From an uncultured Collinsella sp. (GTDB lineage: Bacteria; Actinomycetota; Coriobacteriia; Coriobacteriales; Coriobacteriaceae), in contig CAUASQ010000056.1 of assembly GCA_958431945.1 (NCBI GenBank), forward strand, positions 1-10,649: a stretch of DNA of 10,649 nucleotides. Reading direction: 5' to 3'. How positions within the stretch are numbered: position 1 is the first letter of the stretch; the number at the start of each line of letters is the position of its first letter. The position numbers and the translations under genes were made by a program. Below the pieces are notes generated by a model. The model saw only the letters and a list, made by a program, of their open reading frames with translations, was not told the DNA's origin and did no database searches. Positions 5,770-10,649 of this stretch are shown here, one piece after another.

Positions 5770-7101
5770 ATGAAGTACTTTGGCACCGACGGCTTTCGCG
5801 GTGAGGCTAACGTTGGGCTGACGGTAGAGCACGCTTATAAGATTGGCCGTTTTGTGGGCCGGTATTACGGCGCCAACCGCGAGCGCAAGGCGCGCGTCAT
5901 CGTGGGTAAGGACACGCGTCGCTCGAGTTATATGTTCGAGGCGGCGCTGGTGAGTGGCCTGGTCGCGAGCGGTGCGGACGCCTATATGCTGCACGTGATC
6001 CCCACACCGGGTGTAGCGCATCAGACCGTGGAAGGCTGCTTCGATTGCGGCATCATGATCAGCGCGAGCCACAACCCGTTTTGCGATAACGGCATTAAGC
6101 TCGTCAATAGCGACGGTTTTAAGATGGACGAGGACGTACTGGAGCTCATCGAGGACTACGTCGATGGCAAGAGCGAGGTGCCGCTGGCCACGGGCAACCA
6201 CATCGGCGCCACGGTGGACTACATGCAGGGCCGCAACCGCTACATTGCCTCGCTCATCGCCAGCGCGAACTTTTCGCTGCAGGGCGTCAAGATCGGCATC
6301 GACTGCGCCAACGGCTCGGCGTCCTCGGTGGCCAAGCCGGTGTTCGACGCGCTGGGCGCCGACGTGCGCGTGATCAATGCCGCGCCTGATGGTTTTAACA
6401 TCAACGTCGACTGCGGCTCCACGCATATGGAGCGTCTGCAGCGCCACGTGGTGGAGCAGGGCTTGGACGTGGGCTTTGCCTATGACGGCGATGCCGACCG
6501 CTGCCTGGCCGTGGACGAGCGCGGCCGCGTGGTCGATGGCGACCAGATCCTGTACGTGTGCGGCGTGTACCTGAACAAGCACGGTCGCCTTTCGGGCGGT
6601 ACCGTGGTTCCGACGATTGCCAGCAACTTTGGCCTGATCAAGTCGTTGGAGCTTGCCGGCCTAAGTGCCGTGACCAGCGGTGTGGGCGACCGCCACGTGT
6701 ATGCCAAGATGCGCGAGGGCGGTTACAGCCTGGGCGGCGAGCAGACGGGCCATACGATCTTTGGCGATATCGAGCGCACGGGCGACGGCATTATGACCTC
6801 GCTGCGCGTGATGGAAGTGATCCGCGCCGAGCGCGAGACGCTCTCGCAGCTCACGGCTCCGTGCAAGCTGCTACCGCAGGCGCAGGTGGCCGTGCGCGTG
6901 GCGGACAAGGACGCCGCGCTCGAGAACATGGGCGTGCAGAACGCCATCGCCGAGGCCGAGGCTGCGCTGGCAGGCGAGGGCCGCGTGCTCGTACGCAAGA
7001 GCGGAACCGAGTCGGTTATCCGCGTGCTGGCCGAGGCGCCCGACCAAGCATCCGCCGATGCCGCCATGAAGCGCATCGCCAACGCACTCGAGGCTCTGTA
7101 G
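5770..7101 (+). CDS. glmM: Phosphoglucosamine mutase
   Basis: This cytoplasmic enzyme interconverts glucosamine-6-phosphate and glucosamine-1-phosphate, the committed step towards UDP-GlcNAc for peptidoglycan. The protein has 443 residues, normal for the family, and all four diagnostic sites of the alpha-D-phosphohexomutase superfamily: the phosphoserine loop ISASHNP with catalytic Ser100, the magnesium site DGDADR (239-244), the sugar-specificity loop GGEQTGH (322-328; GlmM-type rather than the GEMSGH of phosphomannomutases), and the phosphate-binding loop RKSGTES (409-415). The N-terminus MKYFGTDGFRG is the GlmM signature. The start has an excellent site, AAGGAG at 5759-5764, five bases upstream of the ATG. 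It follows the DUF4012 gene in the same direction but across a terminator-like hairpin. glmS and the cdaA/cdaR partners often seen beside glmM in Firmicutes are not in this window. Assignment is firm. Confidence 0.98.
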   Translation: MKYFGTDGFRGEANVGLTVEHAYKIGRFVGRYYGANRERKARVIVGKDTRRSSYMFEAALVSGLVASGADAYMLHVIPTPGVAHQTVEGCFDCGIMISASHNPFCDNGIKLVNSDGFKMDEDVLELIEDYVDGKSEVPLATGNHIGATVDYMQGRNRYIASLIASANFSLQGVKIGIDCANGSASSVAKPVFDALGADVRVINAAPDGFNINVDCGSTHMERLQRHVVEQGLDVGFAYDGDADRCLAVDERGRVVDGDQILYVCGVYLNKHGRLSGGTVVPTIASNFGLIKSLELAGLSAVTSGVGDRHVYAKMREGGYSLGGEQTGHTIFGDIERTGDGIMTSLRVMEVIRAERETLSQLTAPCKLLPQAQVAVRVADKDAALENMGVQNAIAEAEAALAGEGRVLVRKSGTESVIRVLAEAPDQASADAAMKRIANALEAL

Positions 7102-7129
7102 TTACGCGGTTTTACCAAACCGCGTAACT
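7100..7129. repeat. 13-bp perfect hairpin overlapping the glmM stop codon
   Basis: AGTTACGCGGTTT (7100-7112) and AAACCGCGTAACT (7117-7129) are perfect inverted repeats around a TACC loop. The left arm starts inside the TAG stop codon (7099-7101). No T-run follows on either strand, so a standard intrinsic terminator is unlikely. A 3'-end stabilising stem or one copy of a dispersed palindromic repeat would fit better. Confidence 0.65.
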
Positions 7130-7176
7130 GCTCGACGCTGCAAACGCCCCTAAGCGGCAATCTGACGTTCAATTTC

Positions 7177-7215
7177 AAGGGCGCGACCAGAAGGTCAGCG
7201 CCCTTTCATTTCACG
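7177..7215. terminator. Terminator hairpin between convergent glmM and the M32 peptidase gene
   Basis: AAGGGCGCGACC (7177-7188) pairs with GGTC-A-GCGCCCTT (7193-7205) with one bulged A and a four-base AGAA loop. The plus strand continues TCATTTC, moderately T-rich, and the minus strand continues into GAAATTG. It most likely ends glmM transcription and may also act on the convergent gene. The rest of 7130-7306 shows only loose GTTGGCG-like repetition and no gene. Confidence 0.65.
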
Positions 7216-7306
7216 TCACCTTGCTCGCTTAGGGTCGTTTTCGCTGACGTTGCCAAGACATTGGCGTCAACATAGTTGGCGTTGGCGATGGCGTGCTGGT
7301 CAATCC

Positions 7307-8881
7307 TTACAGCTCGTACAGTGTGGTGAACTTGTCCTGCAGGTAGCTGCAGTAGTAGCGGGCGTCAAAGGCCATGCCGCAGGCGCCCTTGATGAGTTCC
7401 GGCGCGTCTTTGGCGCGGCCCCACTGCCAAATGTGCTCGCCCAGCCAGGCGCGGACGGGCGCCAGATCGCCGCTCGCGCAGGCACCGGTAAGGTCGACGC
7501 CGTCGCGGCACATGGCCGGCACAAACATGGCATCGTAGGCGCTACCCAGCGCATACGTGGGGAAGTAGCCAAACGAACCGCCGCTCCAATGCGTATCCTG
7601 CAGGCAGCCGTGCGTGTCGTCGGGAACGGGAATGCCCAGGTACTCGTCCATAAAGCGGTTCCAAAGCGCGGGGATGTCCTTGGCCGCAGCCTCGCCGGCA
7701 AACAGCATACGCTCAATCTGGTAGCGCACCATAATATGCAGCGGATAGGTGAGCTCGTCGGCCTCGGTGCGGATCAACGACGGCTGCGCGATGTTCACGG
7801 CGCGGTAGAGCGTGTCTTCGTCGACGTCGCCGTAGACCTCGGGCGCGTGACGACGCAGCACCTCGAGCAGCGGGCCCATAAAGGCGCGGCTGCGACCCAC
7901 GGTGTTCTCGAAAAAGCGGCTCTGGCTCTCGTGGATGCCCATGGAGGTGCCGCCCTCCAGGCAGGTGCGCGCGTAGGCGGGATTGACGCCCAGCTCGTAC
8001 ATGGTGTGCCCCGCCTCGTGGATGATGCTGTAGACGTTGGAGATGCAGTCGTCCTCGTAGATGTGCGTCGCGATGCGCGCATCACCCACGGCAAAGCCCT
8101 CGCTAAACGGATGCTCGGTAAAGGCAAGCGTGGTGTCGTCCAGGTCCAGGCCGACAAGCTTCATAAGGTCGAAGCTCATGGCGCGCTGGGCAGCCTCGGG
8201 CACGTGGGCGTGCAAAAAGTCGGCAGCCGGCTGCTGGCCGCGCTCGCCGATGGCGTGCACGAGCGGCACGACCGTGGCCTTGACCTCGTCGCAAAACGCG
8301 TCGAAGCTCTTGGCGGAAAGGCCGCGCTCGTACTGGTCGAGCCAAACGTCGTATGGATCGCGCTTGGGGTCCATGAGCTCGGCCTGATGCTTAAGTTGGG
8401 CGACGATTCTATCCACATAGGTCTCAAAGCTCGCCCAGTCGTTGGCTGCCTTGGCCTTGCGCCACACGGCGTCCGCCTCGCAGGTGAGCCTGGTCCAGGC
8501 CTCGGCTTCTTCGGTGGGGATGGCACTGGCCTCACGTTGATCGCGGCCGAGCACACGGATCTCGTCGAGCAGCTGAGGGTCGTCGATTTTGCCGCCGGCG
8601 ACGGTCTCGCGCGCTAACGAGCGTACGAGCTCAACGGACTTCTCGCTGGTCAGCAGCTTGTGATGCTCGCCGGCAAGCGTGCCCATGGCGTCGGCACGCG
8701 CTGCTGCGCCGTTGGCGGGGGCAATGGTCGCGCCGTCAAACTCGGCAATCTTGAGCAGGTACTCACGAGTCCACAGCTTGCCTTCGAGCTTGCGGAATTT
8801 TTTGACGGCCTTATCGACCTTCATGCCTTTGGATGTCTTGCCCGCTGCAGGCTCGGCCTTCTTATCGAGTTTCTTTCCCAT
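7307..8881 (-). CDS. M32-family metallocarboxypeptidase (carboxypeptidase Taq family)
   Basis: This is a zinc carboxypeptidase that trims C-terminal residues from peptides; it is expected to be cytoplasmic because no signal peptide or membrane helix is seen. The protein has 524 residues against about 500 for the family. Diagnostic motifs are in order: HPFS (257-260), the zinc-binding HEAGH (288-292), GIHESQSRFFEN (315-326, with Glu318 the expected third zinc ligand), the TEADELTYPLHIMVRY segment (372-387) and DDTHGCLQDTHWSGGSFGYFPTY (421-443). The first 25 or so residues are Lys-rich and precede the usual family start, which explains the slight extra length. The start is the ATG complementary to 8879-8881, with AAGGA seven bases upstream. 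The gene is convergent with glmM and divergent from the pheS leader. I see no strong promoter in 8882-9000 on its strand. Family assignment is firm; peptide preference is not visible. Confidence 0.96.
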   Translation of the reverse strand: MGKKLDKKAEPAAGKTSKGMKVDKAVKKFRKLEGKLWTREYLLKIAEFDGATIAPANGAAARADAMGTLAGEHHKLLTSEKSVELVRSLARETVAGGKIDDPQLLDEIRVLGRDQREASAIPTEEAEAWTRLTCEADAVWRKAKAANDWASFETYVDRIVAQLKHQAELMDPKRDPYDVWLDQYERGLSAKSFDAFCDEVKATVVPLVHAIGERGQQPAADFLHAHVPEAAQRAMSFDLMKLVGLDLDDTTLAFTEHPFSEGFAVGDARIATHIYEDDCISNVYSIIHEAGHTMYELGVNPAYARTCLEGGTSMGIHESQSRFFENTVGRSRAFMGPLLEVLRRHAPEVYGDVDEDTLYRAVNIAQPSLIRTEADELTYPLHIMVRYQIERMLFAGEAAAKDIPALWNRFMDEYLGIPVPDDTHGCLQDTHWSGGSFGYFPTYALGSAYDAMFVPAMCRDGVDLTGACASGDLAPVRAWLGEHIWQWGRAKDAPELIKGACGMAFDARYYCSYLQDKFTTLYEL

Positions 8882-8999
8882 ACCATATCCTTGATCTCGT
8901 GAGCCGAGCGCTTCGGGTGGGCGCGCGGCCAGTTTGCACAGCTACCTGCCTTGTACCCAGTGCGAACAAAACGGAACGCGGCGATGCACACGCAGAATG

Positions 9000-9008
9000 T
9001 GTTATCCT
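9000..9008 (+). promoter_or_regulatory. Extended -10 promoter of the pheS leader
   Basis: TGTTATCCT contains an extended -10 (TG, one base, TATCCT). No good -35 is found 17 bp upstream, which extended -10 promoters tolerate. Transcription would start near 9014-9016, just ahead of the first base pair of T-box stem I at 9020. That fit is the main support. Confidence 0.5.
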
Positions 9009-9019
9009 ATAGCCCAATG

Positions 9020-9299
9020 CGTTGACGGAGAGGGTTTTGCCCGCCGCGTCGCCGGCAAGAGAGGGAAGGTCATGGGCTGCGAGCCTTCCTGCGGTGACAA
9101 GGGCCAAGCGTTCACTCCCGAGCAGCGACCTCAACGGGCACGCGGCCAGCGGCGGCGAAGCCCCAGTAGGGAAGCCGTGAGCCTCGCGACAAGGGGCACA
9201 GAGTGGGCGCGGCGGGCCAGACATCCGCCGGGTCAAACAAGGTGGTACCGCGGAATTCAACCGTCCTTGGGCAATGCACATGCCCGAGGACGGTTTTTT
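9020..9299 (+). promoter_or_regulatory. T-box riboswitch, phenylalanine-specific (UUC specifier)
   Basis: This leader senses uncharged tRNA-Phe and lets transcription run into pheS. Stem I closes with CGTTG (9020-9024) against CAGCG (9123-9127) and GGAG (9027-9030) against CTCC (9115-9118), separated by a K-turn-like step. The next stem pairs TTGCCC with GGGCCAA, leaving a specifier loop with UUC at 9111-9113 followed by the usual A. The distal hairpin has GGAAGG (9064-9069) and CCTTCC (9084-9089), preceded by an AGAGAG stretch. A stem-III-like hairpin lies at 9210-9230. The T-box core AAGGTGGTACCGCG is at 9239-9252. The antiterminator can be drawn fully: CAAGG (9238-9242) with CCTTG (9265-9269), the seven-base bulge TGGTACC (9243-9249) whose TGGT pairs with the tRNA ACCA end, and GCGG (9250-9253) with CCGT (9261-9264). 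Stem boundaries between 9128 and 9209 are uncertain. Confidence 0.95.
9261..9299 (+). terminator. T-box intrinsic terminator
   Basis: CCGTCCTTGGGC (9261-9272) pairs with GCCCGAGGACGG (9282-9293) over 12 bp with one G-U pair, followed by TTTTTT (9294-9299). Its left arm shares bases 9261-9269 with the antiterminator, so the two folds exclude each other, as expected for T-box control. Confidence 0.95.
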
Positions 9300-9314
9300 G
9301 TTACCGAACCGGGC

Positions 9315-9367
9315 CGCGCATCCGTAAGCGTCGGGTAGCTCCAGCCGCCGCGGCAAGTGGATGCGCG
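9315..9367 (+). repeat. Stem-loop between the T-box terminator and the pheS ribosome site
   Basis: CGCGCATCC (9315-9323) and GGATGCGCG (9359-9367) are perfect 9-bp inverted repeats enclosing 35 bases. The right arm ends seven bases before the AAAGGG Shine-Dalgarno of pheS. It is not part of the standard T-box fold and could influence translation or mRNA stability; this is inference. Confidence 0.5.
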
Positions 9368-9385
9368 AGAGACGAAAGGGAAGAC

Positions 9386-10462
9386 ATGAGTCTGATTGAT
9401 GATCTGGTCAAACTCGAGGAAGAGGCCAAGGAGCTCGTCGCAGGCGCCGATGACGCCGCCAAGCTCGAGGCTGCGCGTGTTGAGCTGCTCGGTCGCAAGG
9501 GTCGTATCACCGGCTTGATGCGCATGATGGGCAAGCTCGCCCCCGAGGATCGTCCCGTGATGGGCAAGCGCGCCAACGAGATGCGCCAGCTGATCGAGGG
9601 CATGCTCGACGAGCGAAACACCGAGATGAAGGCCGCCGCCCTCAAGCGCGCACTCGAGCACGACGCCGTCGACATCACGCTGCCGGGCATCCGTCCGCAG
9701 ATCGGCCACCAGCACCTGATCAAGCAAATCATCGAGGAGGCCGAGGACATCTTCTGCGGCATCGGCTACACCGTCGAGTCCGGCCCCATGGTCGACACCT
9801 CTTACTACAACTTCACCGCGCTCAACGCTCCCATGGATCACCCGAGCCGCTCGGCCCGCGATACCTTCTACGTGGTCGACAACAACCCCGGCAGCGTCGC
9901 GCACCCCGAGGCTCACGCCCACGGCGAGTCCGACGTGCTGCTGCGCACCCAGACTTCGGGCGTGCAGATCCACACTATGGAGTCGCAGAAGCCGCCCATC
10001 TACATGATCTGCCCGGGCACCGTCTACCGTCCCGACACGGCCGATGCCTGCCACCTGCCGCAGTTCAACCAGATCGAGGGCCTGGTCGTCGACGAGGGCA
10101 TCACCTTTGGCGACCTGAAGGGCACGCTCGACTACTTTGTTAAGTGCATGTTTGGCGAGGACCGCAAGACGCGTTACCGCCCGCACTTCTTCCCCTTCAC
10201 CGAGCCTTCCTGCGAGGTGGACGTGAGCTGCCACGTGTGCGGCGGCAAGGGCTGCAACTTCTGCAAGCACAGCGGCTGGATCGAGATCTTGGGCTGCGGC
10301 ATGGTCGACCCCAACGTCCTGATCAACTGCGGCATCGATCCCGAGAAGTACACCGGCTTCGCCTTTGGCATTGGCGCCGAGCGCGTCGCGGCCCTGCGCT
10401 ACGACCTGCCGGACCTGCGTACGCTCATGACGGGCGATATGCGCTTTTTGAATCAGTTCTAG
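9386..10462 (+). CDS. pheS: Phenylalanine--tRNA ligase alpha subunit
   Basis: The catalytic subunit of the cytoplasmic alpha2-beta2 phenylalanyl-tRNA synthetase, which charges tRNA-Phe with phenylalanine at the expense of ATP. The protein has 358 residues, close to the usual 330-350. An N-terminal helical arm (1-95) is followed by the class II catalytic core: the segment around HPSRSARDTFY (152-162, motif 1 and following), YRPDTADACHLPQFNQIEG (214-232, motif 2 with its loop), and GFAFGIGAERVAALRY (324-339, motif 3, including the Ala of the phenylalanine pocket). A CxxC-GGKG-CxxC cluster (282-293) is seen in a subset of bacterial PheS and may bind zinc. The start at ATG 9386 is supported by AAAGGG five bases upstream. 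The frame is open back to 9203, but that part is the T-box leader and is not coding. pheT follows after 161 bp. Expression should be induced by uncharged tRNA-Phe through the leader. Assignment is firm. Confidence 0.98.
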   Translation: MSLIDDLVKLEEEAKELVAGADDAAKLEAARVELLGRKGRITGLMRMMGKLAPEDRPVMGKRANEMRQLIEGMLDERNTEMKAAALKRALEHDAVDITLPGIRPQIGHQHLIKQIIEEAEDIFCGIGYTVESGPMVDTSYYNFTALNAPMDHPSRSARDTFYVVDNNPGSVAHPEAHAHGESDVLLRTQTSGVQIHTMESQKPPIYMICPGTVYRPDTADACHLPQFNQIEGLVVDEGITFGDLKGTLDYFVKCMFGEDRKTRYRPHFFPFTEPSCEVDVSCHVCGGKGCNFCKHSGWIEILGCGMVDPNVLINCGIDPEKYTGFAFGIGAERVAALRYDLPDLRTLMTGDMRFLNQF

Positions 10463-10467
10463 GCCCG

Positions 10468-10600
10468 GCGGCTTTCCCAAGCACCGCACCTTGCCTTTCA
10501 ATCGTCGGTTGCGTACCTAAGTACGCGGCCCTCCTCTTTCAAGGCAATCTGCGGCACTTGGAAAACCCGTCTCCGTTGCAGTTTTCCGGCTCAAAGCCGC
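10468..10600. repeat. Nested inverted-repeat structure between pheS and pheT
   Basis: Almost the whole pheS-pheT gap is built from inverted repeats. Outermost, GCGGCTTT (10468-10475) matches AAAGCCGC (10593-10600). Inside, 10477-10501 pairs with 10537-10561 on one fixed axis in blocks CCAAG/CTTGG, CCGCA/TGCGG and TTGCCTT/AAGGCAA, interrupted only by symmetric two-base mismatches. At the centre, GCGTAC (10511-10516) and GTACGC (10521-10526) flank CTAA. On the right, GGAAAAC (10560-10566) and GTTTTCC (10581-10587) form a further stem. There is no T-run, so this is not an ordinary terminator, and no protein is encoded. It resembles a dispersed palindromic or miniature transposable repeat lodged in an operon, but whether other copies exist cannot be seen here. 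Confidence 0.75.
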
Positions 10601-10623
10601 ATTTATGAAAGGAGACCAGTTAG

Positions 10624-10649
10624 ATGCGCGTTTCTTACGACTGGCTCAA
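10624..10649 (+). CDS. pheT: Phenylalanine--tRNA ligase beta subunit (5' end only)
   Basis: The first eight complete codons read MRVSYDWL, matching the conserved PheT N-terminus (typically M-K-V-S-Y-x-W-L), before the window ends. A strong Shine-Dalgarno, AAAGGAGA at 10608-10615, lies upstream. PheT provides the tRNA-binding and editing subunit of the synthetase, and its position after pheS is the standard operon order. Nothing can be said about the rest of the protein. Confidence 0.9.

Noticed and set aside
5641..6582. A 313-codon minus-strand open frame opposite glmM
   Set aside because: Antisense shadow of a firmly identified gene; it runs through the glmM leader hairpin.
7250..8617. A 455-codon open frame on the plus strand, antisense to the M32 peptidase gene
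   Set aside because: The minus strand encodes HEAGH and all other M32 motifs; the plus reading is a low-information shadow.
9203..9385. N-terminal extension of pheS by 61 codons
   Set aside because: This stretch is the T-box core and terminator. A proper ribosome site precedes ATG 9386, and the protein from there has the normal PheS start.
9257..10501. A 414-codon minus-strand open frame opposite pheS
   Set aside because: It also spans the T-box terminator and reads as a biased shadow; pheS is unambiguous.
1..10649. CRISPR array, insertion sequence or prophage module
   Set aside because: No regularly spaced repeats, transposase or recombinase motifs, or phage structural proteins are visible.

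Overview
The window looks like chromosomal DNA from a GC-rich member of the Coriobacteriia, most likely a Collinsella-type gut actinobacterium. This is an inference from three things: the strong G/C bias at third codon positions (which also produces very long antisense open frames), the style of the DUF4012, M32 peptidase and PheS proteins, and a classical T-box leader in front of pheS. No 16S rRNA or other phylogenetic marker that would settle the genus is present.

Layout. (1) Positions 1-1611 look accessory. Two small overlapping plus-strand genes (36-605 and 602-886) encode a protein resembling the N-terminal module of HNH-type restriction endonucleases and a small zinc-ribbon protein. A minus-strand gene (925-1611) encoding a DUF5710 protein with Cys pairs faces them tail to tail. 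(2) Positions 1792-1986 hold a complete minus-strand tRNA-Val(GAC) unit: promoter with an A/T-rich upstream element, mature tRNA with encoded CCA, and intrinsic terminator. The accessory genes lie on the 3' side of this tRNA, where integrating elements often insert. (3) 2202-3224 encodes an EamA/DMT-family transporter. (4) 3374-5686 encodes a large single-pass membrane protein with an extracytoplasmic DUF4012 domain. It is followed, across a terminator-like hairpin, by glmM (5770-7101, phosphoglucosamine mutase, cell-wall precursor synthesis). (5) After two hairpins, a convergent minus-strand gene (7307-8881) encodes an M32 metallocarboxypeptidase. (6) Divergent from it, a plus-strand promoter, a T-box riboswitch with a UUC (Phe) specifier, an intrinsic terminator, pheS (9386-10462) and the first codons of pheT (from 10624) form the phenylalanyl-tRNA synthetase operon.

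How the parts work together. The T-box should sense uncharged tRNA-Phe and allow read-through into pheS-pheT. Specifier, antiterminator and terminator can all be assigned base by base. GlmM supplies glucosamine-1-phosphate for UDP-GlcNAc. The DUF4012 protein upstream is of unknown function but lies at the cell surface, so a shared envelope role is possible but unproven.

The most noteworthy items are the 133-bp nested inverted-repeat structure between pheS and pheT, the T-box leader with an extra stem-loop before pheS, the hairpins flanking glmM, and the overlapping gene pair at the left edge. I found no CRISPR array, insertion sequence or recognisable complete defence system. Most of the window is ordinary housekeeping sequence.
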